A stretch of 54,422 bases of DNA from Paludibacteraceae bacterium (GCA_024400275.1 JAKSMY010000005.1:1-54422), one strand, 5' to 3'. Positions 1 to 10,007 are shown, counted from the first letter of the stretch. Notes: generated by a model from the sequence alone, not told the origin. Numbers and translations are program-made.

Positions 1-2214
1 GACAGCCGGCCGTAAAGTTGAACCGGAGGCGATCCGCGGGTAGGCCTTCTCCTGGCCGTCGATGGTAGTGACGAAGGAGGCAGCCGCTATCTCGCCCTTG
101 TGGAAATCGTAAGGAATGTAGATAGATGTCTGTCCATCACATTCCGGATTGATGTCGGTGGGAACGTTTATATCCAAGCAGTAAACAATTTTGACGTGAT
201 AAGTGACAACGCTATCGCAGTTCTGACTATTTTGGAAGGTATAGCGGTAGTCACCCGAGTTGTATATCCATGAACCGTGCAACAAGCAGGAGTCTTTTGC
301 CGTGATGTCAACATCGGTAGGTTTGGACTCACGACGAACGAAAGTGCTATTGATGACAATAGAGTCACAATCATACCGAAGGGTATCGGATATTGTATCT
401 GTAGCGATTGGCGAATCCCACGGCACACACATGGAATTTTCGTGCTTGATAATTTCCGCTTTGTCCACATAGAACGAGAAATGCACTGCTTCGGCAGGAT
501 AAACGGTCTCGGGGCAGTCTTTATGGGCATAGACATTAGCAATGACATCGTACCAACCTTTAGTCTCATATTCATGTGTGGTTTGAGCAGGACCATTGTA
601 TTCGGTAACGCCATCACCAAAGTCCCAATCGACTTTGTCGATAATGTCCGTACCGACCTGTGCATCAAAAGTCAACGGTGTGTTGATGCAGAAACGATTT
701 TCGCCACGCAGACCGTCGGTAAAGGTAAAACCTTCCAAATTGATACCACGTTTAATAGCAGACGAACCGCAAGAGTAGGCATAGGACTCGTCGTTACCAT
801 TACCATAGACGTGTGCAATAAATCCGGAACGGTTTTCTAAGGTAAACACAGACATTGCCTCGTTGTTTTCACCTATTTTAAGACGTGCGTACGAGTAATC
901 GGCTTTTCCCGGAACAGGAGTCCAAACCAATTCGGCAGACCGATCCACTAAAGTGGGACCATTGTGACCGTAGAATTTGGTGTCTTGGCATGTGGCGGTA
1001 GATGTGACCACATTCATAAAGTGTTTGCGCGTTTGGCTGGTGTAGCACGAACCAAAGGTTATCTCACCAATTTTTTGTTGCAAAGGAGAAATCCATACAG
1101 AAGACGGGTCACCTTCACCATTAGGAATTTCGCTACCGGCCTTACCCGTGAACGAGTTACCGGTATCATAATTGAACACGGCACAAGGGCAACTGGTTTC
1201 GATATAGAGGGCATCCATTGTATAGACATCGTTCATATCAATAGGGTTAGAACCCGGTTTGCCGGTGCGAGGGTCAGCCGGACCTTGCAACAAGCAGTAG
1301 TAGGTTTGTCCTGCGTCCAAGATAGTATGTTGGCGACCATTGATATAGACGATGGTACCATTTTCGATAGCAGTAACACCGATATAGTTACCGTCTTTTT
1401 CCAACGAGCGTGTTACGATAAACTGGTTACCCCAGTAATCAACGGGCATAGATTGCTCAAACAAGCAGTCACGAGCAGCAACGCCGGAAGGAACATTGGT
1501 CAAAGGTACACCATTGAAGACGGCAATCTTTTTACCATTTTTAGCCATGATATGTGTACCGGTCAGTTGCTGTTGTACAGAGGACATAAGGTAGTAGGTC
1601 TGTCCCTGCTTGAGCGTAATGGAATATGTTTGTCCGCTATTGTTTTTGCCGTACGTGTTGCCACGCGGTGTTATATCCACGACCGTATTATCTTCTAAAG
1701 CCAAGATTGTTGCCATTGCAATAGTTTTGGTAAATCCGCTACTACAAGTAGGCAAGAAATCCTGTGTGTAGTATTCCGATTGCAGGGCAGTGGTAGGCAA
1801 GATATTACTGGCATCCATTGAGTGTTTGGAACTCAAAATGACATAAACCGATATATCTTCCGTAGCTGTGACGTGCAGACCATAGTTGTTGATTTGGTCA
1901 GCAACAGCGGTGACATTATCGGCATCGTTCATGTTGGACGGATACCATTCATTCACTGTCGGGTTGAAGGTAGTCCATGAACCGGCGGTCACGTTTTGCG
2001 TGATATTGACCGAACCTCGCGGGTTGGTGATATGAACGGTACATGCTTTTTTAGCAGATACGGCAATATATGGGGTGGCAGTTGCTTTATCCGGAGAGCA
2101 GACAATGGTTGAACTTACCCAGAAGTCTTTACCTTCCGTAGATGCCTGTGCCATTGCTTTTTGACAAGCAATGGCGACAAGCAAAGATAGAGCCAATAAC
2201 AGACGTTTTTTCAT
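1..2214 (-). CDS. Secreted IgGFc-binding-domain/PKD surface protein (C-terminus beyond window)
   Basis: The frame is open from an ATG at 2212-2214 to the left edge (738 codons seen), so the C-terminus is missing. The N-terminus is a clear signal peptide (MKKRLLLALSLLVAIAC) ending before STEGKDFWV. A very similar STEGKDFWVT follows the signal peptide of the protein at 4488-7289, so the two are paralogues. The first ~500 residues look like the IgGFc-binding N-terminal domain (ILPTTALQSEY, KIAVFNG, ALYIETSCPCAVF). A PKD-type segment follows (WDFGDG, then HEY). It lies 8 bp after the OmpA-family gene and is probably the third gene of that operon. The family is often very long and surface-exposed in Bacteroidota. 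Its ligand is unknown, and antibody binding should not be assumed. A T9SS tail cannot be checked here. Confidence 0.85.
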   Translation of the reverse strand, partial: MKKRLLLALSLLVAIACQKAMAQASTEGKDFWVSSTIVCSPDKATATPYIAVSAKKACTVHITNPRGSVNITQNVTAGSWTTFNPTVNEWYPSNMNDADNVTAVADQINNYGLHVTATEDISVYVILSSKHSMDASNILPTTALQSEYYTQDFLPTCSSGFTKTIAMATILALEDNTVVDITPRGNTYGKNNSGQTYSITLKQGQTYYLMSSVQQQLTGTHIMAKNGKKIAVFNGVPLTNVPSGVAARDCLFEQSMPVDYWGNQFIVTRSLEKDGNYIGVTAIENGTIVYINGRQHTILDAGQTYYCLLQGPADPRTGKPGSNPIDMNDVYTMDALYIETSCPCAVFNYDTGNSFTGKAGSEIPNGEGDPSSVWISPLQQKIGEITFGSCYTSQTRKHFMNVVTSTATCQDTKFYGHNGPTLVDRSAELVWTPVPGKADYSYARLKIGENNEAMSVFTLENRSGFIAHVYGNGNDESYAYSCGSSAIKRGINLEGFTFTDGLRGENRFCINTPLTFDAQVGTDIIDKVDWDFGDGVTEYNGPAQTTHEYETKGWYDVIANVYAHKDCPETVYPAEAVHFSFYVDKAEIIKHENSMCVPWDSPIATDTISDTLRYDCDSIVINSTFVRRESKPTDVDITAKDSCLLHGSWIYNSGDYRYTFQNSQNCDSVVTYHVKIVYCLDINVPTDINPECDGQTSIYIPYDFHKGEIAAASFVTTIDGQEKAYPRIASGSTLRPAV

Positions 2215-2222
2215 ATAAGGGA

Positions 2223-4469
2223 TTATAAAATTTCTACTTCTACACGGCGGTTGTTCTGACGACCTTCGTCGGTGTCGTTGGTGTCGATAGGACGTGTTTC
2301 ACCATAACCTACTGCTTCGATACGGTCAGGAGCTATACCGCGCTCAATCAGTTCCTGACGAACGGCATTAGCACGACCTTCGGACAGTTTTTGGTTAGCA
2401 GCATCTTTACCTACGCTATCGGTGTGACCCATAATCTTGATACGAACCTCAGGATTGCGATCCAAGTAACCGAACAAATCAGCCAAAGTAGGTTCGCTCA
2501 TAGGCAGAATCTTGGTCTTGTTGGTAGCGAAGAACATATTCTTCAAGATAAATACTTCACCTTTCTTGATAGGAATAAGGTCAACCAACATATTATCACC
2601 GATGTTAGCAACGATGCCATCGTAGGTTTCGTAGCCTAATTGCTCGATATGCAGAGCATAGAGGATAGTATCTTGCAGCATTGTGCTGGCAGTACCATTG
2701 GCGGTGTCGGTGTTCAAAGCCATCAACTCGGTGGTTGTACCTTGACGGCGTACTTGAATTTTAGCGGGCAGAGGAAGACCTGTTTCCGCGTTGCGTACGC
2801 GTACGTTAAATATAGGTCTGTGGCGAAGTTGAATGGTTGTATCCAACAGGTAGCCGCTTTCCGGAATGGTAATGGTGGTAGAAACAGGATAGTAATCCGT
2901 CATTGCCAAACTTAACTCGTAGTTACCGATAGCCAGTTTCTGTGCTTTCTCACCATTCTTCATTTCCATAGGTTTGAGAATAACCTTGCCATTTTTGGTG
3001 CTTACGATTTGCAAGGTGGCCTTCAGACTCTCACCATTGGCTTCGTCCTTAACTTTCAAGTCCAAATAAGAAGGTTGAGGCGGTACTTGACGAGGTGTCT
3101 TGCCCGGAACTTCGAATTGGATAGTGAACTTAGCACCCACGAAGAGGTTGGTCAGTTTGGTATCTTTGCCCATGCCGAGTACGGAGTTGGTTCCTACAGG
3201 ACGAGGTTCGTTTCCTGTAAAGGTAAGCGGCAACACATCTTTGGCTTTGTTCATATTCAAGAACTCGTAGTCAGCGAACAAGGCAACACGATAGTGCAGG
3301 TGTTCGCGACCGAAGGGCAGACGTTTCCCCGGCTCTACTTTCACTTTTTTTGTCTCGTCCGGACCTTTCTGCATCCATTCATCCAAGTCAAGCCCCAATT
3401 CGATACAAGCAGCAGCGGTGAGTCCTTTGAGTTTGAAGTCACCTGTGCTTGACGGAACATCAATGACACCTCCACCATATTGAGTAGGATAGGCAGAATC
3501 GTCAATTACCCAATCGTATGTGCCTTTTTGCTTATAGCTAAACGGAAGGGCGAAACCAAGGCGGGCACCCACCAAGAAATAGTAGCGAGAGAATTGTGCA
3601 CCGAGCATGATTGGCAATTGGAAGACACCGATATTGCGTGTTTCATCAATGTTGTCAGTTAGGAAATAGTGTTTTTGAGTACGGTCTGTACCATCCACAT
3701 TATAATCACGTTGTTCTGCAAATCCGTATGTTGTTTTCGAATTGAAGAAATCGAATTCAAGACCTGTTTCGAACAAGAAGTGGTTGCACTCCAATTGATA
3801 GGTTGCTTCCAGACCGGCACCTACACCACCTGTGAGTTTCTTATTCATCAGAGGAGCATCAGCGGGAGTGGAGCCTTCTCCAAATTGTTTCATATTGTCA
3901 AACATAGCATCGTAACCGATACGTGGAGCAAGGTTGAAGTAACTGATAACTTCAGGACGTTCTTTTTTCTCTTCCTCCTGTTGTGGGGCACGGAGAGCAG
4001 CCAAGTCAGCTTGTACCTGTGCTTCCTGTTCAGCGGCTATTCGTGCTTTTTCAGCCTCGCGTTGCGCGGCTACGCGTGCGCGTTCCTCTTGTATCTTTTG
4101 GCGTTCAGCAGCTTTTTTCTCGCGTTCAGCTGCAGCTTTAGCAGCAGTTTTCTCGCGTTCGGCAGAAGCTTTGGCAACTTCTTTTTGACGTTGTTCGGCA
4201 GCTTTCTCACGTTCAGCGGAGGCTTTAACAGCTTCTTTTTGACGTTGTTCGGCAGCTTTCTCACGTTGCGCTTTGGCTTTGGCTTGCTCTTTAGCACGTT
4301 TTGCAGCAGCTTTTTCGCGTTCTTTTTGTTTTTTTGCTTTCTCTTTAGCTTTCTTCTTTTGAGCAGCAGTCATTTCTTTTTTATCAGCAGCATAAACGGT
4401 AGTTACGGTAGCTGCACTGAAACCTACAAGGAGGCTGATTACGAGTAATGTACGAAGAATATTTTTCAT
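2223..4469 (-). CDS. OmpA-family outer-membrane protein with long N-terminal coiled coil
   Basis: The protein has 748 residues. A signal peptide (~1-28) is followed by a highly charged Lys/Ala/Glu/Arg coiled coil (~30-165) with an 18-residue internal repeat. Next comes a predicted beta-barrel segment (~175-460, rich in YxxG and aromatic strands) and one or two carboxypeptidase-regulatory-like beta domains (~475-635). The C-terminus is an OmpA peptidoglycan-binding domain (~645-748) with GHTDSVG and the LSEGRANAV helix. It should anchor in the outer membrane and bind peptidoglycan, and the coiled coil may reach other envelope partners. It sits 18 bp downstream of the 933-residue surface protein and 8 bp upstream of its paralogue, so co-transcription is likely. 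The domain assignment at the C-terminus is sure; the middle is inferred from pattern. Confidence 0.9.
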   Translation of the reverse strand: MKNILRTLLVISLLVGFSAATVTTVYAADKKEMTAAQKKKAKEKAKKQKEREKAAAKRAKEQAKAKAQREKAAEQRQKEAVKASAEREKAAEQRQKEVAKASAEREKTAAKAAAEREKKAAERQKIQEERARVAAQREAEKARIAAEQEAQVQADLAALRAPQQEEEKKERPEVISYFNLAPRIGYDAMFDNMKQFGEGSTPADAPLMNKKLTGGVGAGLEATYQLECNHFLFETGLEFDFFNSKTTYGFAEQRDYNVDGTDRTQKHYFLTDNIDETRNIGVFQLPIMLGAQFSRYYFLVGARLGFALPFSYKQKGTYDWVIDDSAYPTQYGGGVIDVPSSTGDFKLKGLTAAACIELGLDLDEWMQKGPDETKKVKVEPGKRLPFGREHLHYRVALFADYEFLNMNKAKDVLPLTFTGNEPRPVGTNSVLGMGKDTKLTNLFVGAKFTIQFEVPGKTPRQVPPQPSYLDLKVKDEANGESLKATLQIVSTKNGKVILKPMEMKNGEKAQKLAIGNYELSLAMTDYYPVSTTITIPESGYLLDTTIQLRHRPIFNVRVRNAETGLPLPAKIQVRRQGTTTELMALNTDTANGTASTMLQDTILYALHIEQLGYETYDGIVANIGDNMLVDLIPIKKGEVFILKNMFFATNKTKILPMSEPTLADLFGYLDRNPEVRIKIMGHTDSVGKDAANQKLSEGRANAVRQELIERGIAPDRIEAVGYGETRPIDTNDTDEGRQNNRRVEVEIL
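4149..4256 (-). repeat. Two 54-bp in-gene repeats encoding an 18-residue coiled-coil unit
   Basis: Positions 4149-4202 and 4203-4256 are near-identical 54-bp tandem copies inside the OmpA-family gene. They encode the unit REKAAEQRQKEAVKASAE twice, with small changes. Shorter related units continue on both sides. Copy-number change here would lengthen the coiled coil without changing the frame. Confidence 0.8.
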
Positions 4470-4487
4470 TGTCTTGTCCTCCTAATT

Positions 4488-7289
4488 TTATTCGAATACT
4501 AAGAATTTAAATGTACGTTGATGTCCGGCATCTACTTTGAGCACGAATAAACCGGGTCTATCCGGTGCTTTAATCAGACCACCGCCTTCAGGCAGGTGTG
4601 CCGTAGCATATACATTGCCGTCCGGACCGTACCAAGAGGCGGATCCGTTGCCGGTGGCATTGACGAATACATATTCGCCCATCTTGGCGCAGTTGGCACC
4701 GATGGCTAGCATTTCTGTACCGGGGTTGTATATCAGTTGGTCGTTTTTATTGGGATCCAAACTGATTGGGCAAGATTGTACCGTGATAGGATCTAAAGTA
4801 CCTGAATTGAGTGTGAAACTAACTATATACTGGGCACCGGCAACAGGATTTTCAAGATTCAGAACCGAGTTCTGTTGGTTGAACAAGGTGTCTTCGTTTG
4901 CTGTCCAAACAAAGTTAGAGTAGATAATTGATTCAAAGGAAGCGGGATCGTTAATGACTTGCAGCCAAGCATCATCGTGAACGGTAGTGAGCAAGTAGTT
5001 TCTTAAAGAATCTTTGGATATACCAATTACATTGGAGAAACGTTGTTCTACAAATGGGATGTCGTATTTGAGAGTGAACGTTAAGGTTGTGTCAAGTACG
5101 CTGGTTGGACATTCCGAGCCCACGTGCATATCAATACCATAGGGTATATTGTTTTTGGCTTTCGCGGGAACGTCAATTTTGAGTGTATCCTCGCTTATGA
5201 TACGAATCATACTATCATCAAAACCATCTTCTTTTGCGGTTTGATTGAATTTGAGCGTAACGCTGTCGCTGCCGAATTTAACACCTTGAGAACCTGTCAT
5301 TGATATAGTATATTCTATCGGTTCTCCCATGTGTTTACATTGTGGCATATCACCAACAACGTTCACTTTGTATTTACCGATGTTGACCACGAAAGCGATG
5401 CTATCGAAGTCGTTAGACTCAATCATACCTTGCAAGCAATCATCCACAGCAGTCGGGTCACGGAATATCTTTACGTAAGCGTAGTAGGTGCCACCTACTT
5501 CATATACATGGTTGATAGAGTCAAGTTTGAGTGCCATAGTGTCTGTGCCGTCACCGAAGTACCAATAAATACTATCGTAAACGTAGTTAACTTCGGCTCT
5601 ATAAGGAATCGTATCATCACCGCAGAGTTTGGCAGTGGAACCACTGACGTATTTTACACCATTGATATAGATGGCAGCGGATAGGTCGCGAGTATTACCA
5701 CCGGCAGGGTAACCGTAACTCTCTTTCTCACCGAAACCGTATACATGGGCAATAAAGCCTTCGTCACCACTCATGGTGTGGGTTTGGGCAGGAATTTTGA
5801 TACGAGCGTATGAGTATCCGTTGTTTCCATTCACGGGCTGAAATTCGCTGCTGATGCTATTGCCATCCAATACCATACTGCCGACACCGGAAGTTGTGGT
5901 AACAATGTTTACATAGTGGTCATTTACCTGTTTGGTTTCAAAGTTACCAAAGGTCATACTGGTCATGGTTTGCTCGATGGGGTTCACCCAAATCTCCGAC
6001 GGGTCACCATTGCAATATGACCATTTCGTCTCTCGTGTTGCGTAATTCTTGCTATCGCTTTTGTACAGAGTATCTACTATGGTTTTTTCTTTATGATCAT
6101 ATTGATTGCTAGTGAAGAATAGATGCACAGCACAAGGACAGGATGTCTCTATATAATGGCTTGCACCCTCAAAATATTTATGACCATCACCTGTATATTG
6201 TGTTAATGCATCTTTTGCTCCAAAATCGAATTCATAAGTATGATGAACATCTTTGGAAAAATCAATCATAGCAACTGAATCACCGTCAATGTAAATGATA
6301 GTGCTATCAACAACGGACTGAATGCGTACCTTATCAATACGTTCCCATTTCTCTGTGGACGTACCTTTTTCTTCTTTCTTTTGGTCATCAGTAATATGAC
6401 TTTCACCATCACCTTTTGTTTTTGCAGCTTTTTTTGTATAATCAATAGTAGTGAGTGAAGAGGTAACTACAAAATGTTTGCCCCAATAGTTGATAGGCAT
6501 AGCCTGTGAATAGATATGGTCACGATCTCGTATCTCATGTGGTATGTTTGTATGCACGTTACCATTGAAAACGGCAATTTTTTTGTTGTCACGTGCTTTA
6601 ACAGTGGTACCAGAGAAATCGTAGTTTGAGCCATACCCTTTGCCTGTCCAAACATAAAAAGCTTGACCTTTTTTCATCTTTGGAGTGGTGTAGGTTTGAC
6701 CAGCTGAGTGTAGAGTAGAGTTGACAGAAAGAGTGTAGTCCACTTCTACATCATCTTCAGCTGCAACAATAACGAAATGGCTACCTTGTGATACTTTGTC
6801 ACCCCCCTTATCTTGTTCATGTGAAGATGGAGGGTAGCACTGAATGCGATATTCACTACGGAGTGCAGCAGTAGGCAGAATGGCTGCTACATCGAATGAT
6901 TTGTCGCGGTAGTTAGCAGCAATCACTGAAATATCGTTGTCGGAAGTGATATGTAGAGCTTTATAAACAGGAATCTCTGCATCAGCATCAGATACATAAC
7001 CAACATTCTTGTCAGGATATTGACCTGTGTTATCTGCATCATAAATCATTAGGGTTTGAATGTCGTTCTCGCCTAAAGTCATTGTCTTGTGGTAACCTGC
7101 ATCATCGTTGTCAATACGCACGTTGGCAACTTGTTTGGAGGAAAATGTTAAACTGAGTTGGGTTGGATTGTCACAATCAGCTCGCATCAATGTTACCCAG
7201 AAATCTTTACCTTCTGTGGATTGTGCCACGAGGAGTTGGGGCAAGAGCAGTGCCCCGATTAACAGACTAAAAAATGTAATTTTTTTCAT
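4488..7289 (-). CDS. Secreted IgGFc-binding-domain/PKD protein with T9SS-like tail
   Basis: The protein has 933 residues. The signal peptide (MKKITFFSLLIGALLLPQLLVAQ) is followed by STEGKDFWVT. The IgGFc-binding-like domain covers ~25-520, with ILPTAALRSEY, KIAVFNGNVHTNIP and YIETSCPCAVHLFF. A PKD-like domain lies around 565-620 (YWYFGDGTD, then HVYEVGGTYY). The last ~60 residues end with RPGLFVLKVDAGHQRTFKF, which fits a type A T9SS sorting domain, so outer-membrane export and surface anchoring are inferred. It is the first gene of a three-gene run with the OmpA-family protein and a paralogue. A -7-like element lies 85-93 bp upstream of the start. Confidence 0.85.
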   Translation of the reverse strand: MKKITFFSLLIGALLLPQLLVAQSTEGKDFWVTLMRADCDNPTQLSLTFSSKQVANVRIDNDDAGYHKTMTLGENDIQTLMIYDADNTGQYPDKNVGYVSDADAEIPVYKALHITSDNDISVIAANYRDKSFDVAAILPTAALRSEYRIQCYPPSSHEQDKGGDKVSQGSHFVIVAAEDDVEVDYTLSVNSTLHSAGQTYTTPKMKKGQAFYVWTGKGYGSNYDFSGTTVKARDNKKIAVFNGNVHTNIPHEIRDRDHIYSQAMPINYWGKHFVVTSSLTTIDYTKKAAKTKGDGESHITDDQKKEEKGTSTEKWERIDKVRIQSVVDSTIIYIDGDSVAMIDFSKDVHHTYEFDFGAKDALTQYTGDGHKYFEGASHYIETSCPCAVHLFFTSNQYDHKEKTIVDTLYKSDSKNYATRETKWSYCNGDPSEIWVNPIEQTMTSMTFGNFETKQVNDHYVNIVTTTSGVGSMVLDGNSISSEFQPVNGNNGYSYARIKIPAQTHTMSGDEGFIAHVYGFGEKESYGYPAGGNTRDLSAAIYINGVKYVSGSTAKLCGDDTIPYRAEVNYVYDSIYWYFGDGTDTMALKLDSINHVYEVGGTYYAYVKIFRDPTAVDDCLQGMIESNDFDSIAFVVNIGKYKVNVVGDMPQCKHMGEPIEYTISMTGSQGVKFGSDSVTLKFNQTAKEDGFDDSMIRIISEDTLKIDVPAKAKNNIPYGIDMHVGSECPTSVLDTTLTFTLKYDIPFVEQRFSNVIGISKDSLRNYLLTTVHDDAWLQVINDPASFESIIYSNFVWTANEDTLFNQQNSVLNLENPVAGAQYIVSFTLNSGTLDPITVQSCPISLDPNKNDQLIYNPGTEMLAIGANCAKMGEYVFVNATGNGSASWYGPDGNVYATAHLPEGGGLIKAPDRPGLFVLKVDAGHQRTFKFLVFE

Positions 7290-7373
7290 AATGTTGATAT
7301 TTTTTTGTTAATTTTGTTTCGTGCGTTGTTGTTCTTAGCCACATAAGAGCATAATTACATATTTTTTCACGTT

Positions 7374-7382
7374 GCAAAATTA
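7374..7382 (-). promoter_or_regulatory. Probable -7 element for the surface-protein operon
   Basis: On the minus strand this reads TAATTTTGC, matching the Bacteroidota TAnnTTTG -7 element. No good TTTG is seen at -33, so the call is moderate. The gap 7290-7441 holds nothing else that can be named. Confidence 0.45.
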
Positions 7383-7441
7383 CAAAATAATTCACGTACG
7401 CGCGTGGACATTTTGCCAAAAAATGTGTAAATTTTGACAAA

Positions 7442-9193
7442 TCACTTTTTAGGCTGCCCCAACAGGGTATAGACCCTATTATTACGACGAATGACAACAA
7501 GACCCTTATGCACCTCTTTTATGGGTGCAGCGGGTGTTTTATGTAATGCGGGTATTTGAGATGGAATGTCTCCTGTTCCAACGACACGAATGGTATTAGT
7601 CGGGCGCAGATTTTTGGGTGTCACCCGATAATAGACGATTGCGTCTTTAGGCAAATCGCAAACTACCGAAGCACTCGTTCCCGTTACCTCTTGCGGATAG
7701 CCCGATAGGGAAGTTTCTATGGTCTGTTCGTCCCCTGTGTAGAGGAAAACTTGCTGCAACGAGATACGATGATAATTACCACTCTTACCAACTTCTTTCT
7801 GCCATAAAGAAATAGTGTCCGTTCCCTTGGGAATAGGGTATATATATGTTTGTTCGTCTAGTGCCAGTGGCTGAGTGGCAATAATCGCACCATTATTTCC
7901 CTTTACGATGAGATCTGCCGAGTCATCACTCTTGAATATGCAGCATTTGACGGCCAGATAGGTGTCGGAGGGCGCTTTGCCAAAGTCAGTAATGCGTAGT
8001 TGCTTTAAAGCCGAAATGGTGGACATACAAGTGGCATACGAACCGTCCATGTTGCCATAAGTGGATTTCGTTCCATTTGTATTGAGCCAACTCAATTGGG
8101 GAATGGTGTCCAAAACAGAACTTTTGAAACCCCACATAGCAATTAATGTGTCATTATGCCCTGTTGTTTCGCGTGTGAAAACATCCAAACTATACGATTC
8201 GCTTCCTGTGTTGCTCCAACGGGCGGTAAAACCAGTTGTCGTAATGTTGTTGGCTTCGTAAGCCGTCGGGTTGGTGGCACTGATAGGAATCTGATAGTCA
8301 GGAGAGGTAGTACATATCAAATTAGCCAAAGAAACTGTTTGTCCCTGCTTATTTCCCCAGATATATTCCACTAATTCGGGATACTCGATATAGGGGTTGC
8401 GATTGTGCTGAATGGACGAGATGGCATTTAGACGGTTGATTTCCTTTTCGCTAACCGGGTCTATGCGGTGCCAATTGAGCAGAACCTGCACCAAGTAGGG
8501 GGAAAATGTTTTATAGGAGACGTTGCTGACGTAGGCCTTGTAGTCCGATACCCATTGCTTGTCCTGATAGGCTGTAGCAATGTAAAAATACTCACGTGCA
8601 AAATCGCCCTTGTACTCGTCGCAAACGCAGAACGCTAATTTTCCCCAAGTAGTGTCCATTCCCTTAAAGAATAGGCCGTTGTTGACTTTGGACGAATCTG
8701 CCAGAATGCCGGGAGGAATATCGGATTTGTTGTTATTTGCAATTCGGTCAGCAGGGCAAAGGTGGTATAAGTCACAATAGGCGGCATCTTTATTATATTC
8801 GGATTCTTTTGTAGATGCTCCCCACCAAGATTTAGGCACACTATGCTCAATATCCAAGCCGGCAGCACTGCCACATTTGATGGGGAAATAGCGTTTGGTA
8901 TTAGAATACATATCCCAAACCGTCCCGTCAGAACGGACATCGGTTGAGTTAAACCCCATCCAAGTACATGGTTTGGGGTCGCCAATTTTCCATTCTCCTT
9001 GTTTATTGGTGGTATGGGCATCATAGCCGTATTTCCACCGTTCACCACCTTTAACTATTTCGTGCAAGGTGGATTTAAGCACGGAGTCTGCTTTGCCATC
9101 TATTGCAGCGTAATACCCCGGAGGAATAGGTTCCGCGTAAAGAAAAGTGGCAATTGTCAATAAGACGAAAGGAATGATTTTTCTCATATACAT
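7442..9193 (-). CDS. Secreted endonuclease I family nuclease
   Basis: The protein has 583 residues, or 581 if the second ATG (9187) is used; both starts precede the signal peptide RKIIPFVLLTIATFLYAEP. The first ~290 residues match the endonuclease I (His-Me finger) family, with GLDIEHSVPKSWWG followed by DLYHLCPADRIANNNKSDIP. The histidine of EHSVPKSWW and the Asn of the NNNKS stretch are in the expected catalytic and metal-binding context. A fibronectin-like segment begins near residue 315 (TTTGFTARWSNTGSESYSLD), and a beta-rich domain follows. The C-terminus ends in the short tail VHKGLVVIRRNNRVYTLLGQ, shared in form with two other secreted proteins of this window. Its probable role is extracellular nucleic-acid degradation. 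No promoter was recognised upstream, only an 11-bp-unit array. Confidence 0.9.
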   Translation of the reverse strand: MYMRKIIPFVLLTIATFLYAEPIPPGYYAAIDGKADSVLKSTLHEIVKGGERWKYGYDAHTTNKQGEWKIGDPKPCTWMGFNSTDVRSDGTVWDMYSNTKRYFPIKCGSAAGLDIEHSVPKSWWGASTKESEYNKDAAYCDLYHLCPADRIANNNKSDIPPGILADSSKVNNGLFFKGMDTTWGKLAFCVCDEYKGDFAREYFYIATAYQDKQWVSDYKAYVSNVSYKTFSPYLVQVLLNWHRIDPVSEKEINRLNAISSIQHNRNPYIEYPELVEYIWGNKQGQTVSLANLICTTSPDYQIPISATNPTAYEANNITTTGFTARWSNTGSESYSLDVFTRETTGHNDTLIAMWGFKSSVLDTIPQLSWLNTNGTKSTYGNMDGSYATCMSTISALKQLRITDFGKAPSDTYLAVKCCIFKSDDSADLIVKGNNGAIIATQPLALDEQTYIYPIPKGTDTISLWQKEVGKSGNYHRISLQQVFLYTGDEQTIETSLSGYPQEVTGTSASVVCDLPKDAIVYYRVTPKNLRPTNTIRVVGTGDIPSQIPALHKTPAAPIKEVHKGLVVIRRNNRVYTLLGQPKK

Positions 9194-9221
9194 ATACTAT
9201 TAAGTGTGGCTTAACATTGGC

Positions 9222-9276
9222 TTCTACTCCCGTTCTACCCCCGTTAAGGTCTCGCTCTACTACCGCTATACTACCG
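9222..9276. repeat. Five tandem 11-bp units, intergenic
   Basis: Five consecutive 11-mers: TTCTACTCCCG, TTCTACCCCCG, TTAAGGTCTCG, CTCTACTACCG and CTATACTACCG. All end in CG. They fill most of the gap between pssA and the nuclease gene. The reverse complement of 9223-9245 recurs exactly (23 nt) at 29822-29844, inside the start of the giant surface protein gene. Confidence 0.8.
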
Positions 9277-9290
9277 CAAAAAACAGGTAT

Positions 9291-10007
9291 TTAGCAGCGA
9301 TGCGATAGGAGGGCAAAGAGCAGGTTAAGGGTAACATACCAAAGAATGATGGCAGCACCGGCGGCAATGGCAAATTCGATATGCCCGTACCGAATAGCCT
9401 CCAGCACGCAAAAGATGACCAAAACGAGTGCGCCGATAAGGAAGATGTACTTGTCCGAATTGTCGTTCCAAGTCAGGTTGTGGAACTTGAGGCTGAAGAA
9501 AGGTATCTCGGCGAGCAGCAAGTAGCAACTCAATAGACTGAGAGCCACAAGCAGCCAAGGCATCCAAACGGCAGTCATCATCTGGTATGGCATGCAGCAG
9601 AGCGATGTCCAGAAAATAGCATTGGCAGGCGTAGCCAGTCCGATAAAAGAAGATGTTTGGCGTTCGTCAAGGTTGAACTTACCCAACCGGAGGGCAGAAA
9701 AAGCCGCCATGAGCAATACAATGAGGCTCCACCAGCCAATGAGCGGGCGCAGGTAGCAGCAAAGTGTCATGGCAGGAGCGAGTCCGAAAGTAATGTCGTC
9801 AGCCAGCGAGTCCAACTCGATGCCCATTTTATTGCCGACACCTAAAGCACGTGCCGTCATGCCATCGAAGAAATCGAAGAAAGCTCCTAACAGAATGAGA
9901 ACGAAAGCCCAGACAAAGGCATTTTGTGTTGCCATAAGGGTGGCAACCGATCCGCACAGCAAATTGGCGCATGTGAACGAATCAGGAATAAGACGTTTGG
10001 TATTCAT
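9291..10007 (-). CDS. pssA: CDP-diacylglycerol-serine O-phosphatidyltransferase
   Basis: The protein has 238 residues, starting at the ATG 10005-10007 (MNTKRLIPDSFTCANLL). It makes phosphatidylserine, the precursor of phosphatidylethanolamine, at the inner membrane. The CDP-alcohol phosphatidyltransferase signature is complete: DGMTARALG, then GIELDSLADD, giving the DG..AR...G...D...D pattern with the metal-binding aspartates. Several hydrophobic membrane segments follow, to the C-terminus. The longer reading frame upstream overlaps the transporter gene and has no family support. The stop of the transporter and this start overlap as ATGA (10004-10007), so translational coupling is likely. No psd gene is adjacent. 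Confidence 0.93.
   Translation of the reverse strand: MNTKRLIPDSFTCANLLCGSVATLMATQNAFVWAFVLILLGAFFDFFDGMTARALGVGNKMGIELDSLADDITFGLAPAMTLCCYLRPLIGWWSLIVLLMAAFSALRLGKFNLDERQTSSFIGLATPANAIFWTSLCCMPYQMMTAVWMPWLLVALSLLSCYLLLAEIPFFSLKFHNLTWNDNSDKYIFLIGALVLVIFCVLEAIRYGHIEFAIAAGAAIILWYVTLNLLFALLSHRC

Noticed and set aside
3669..4448. 259-codon frame opposite the OmpA-family coiled coil
   Set aside because: It is the complement of the Lys/Ala/Glu-rich repeat and reads as a Phe/Ser/Leu-rich string. No independent start signal is seen.
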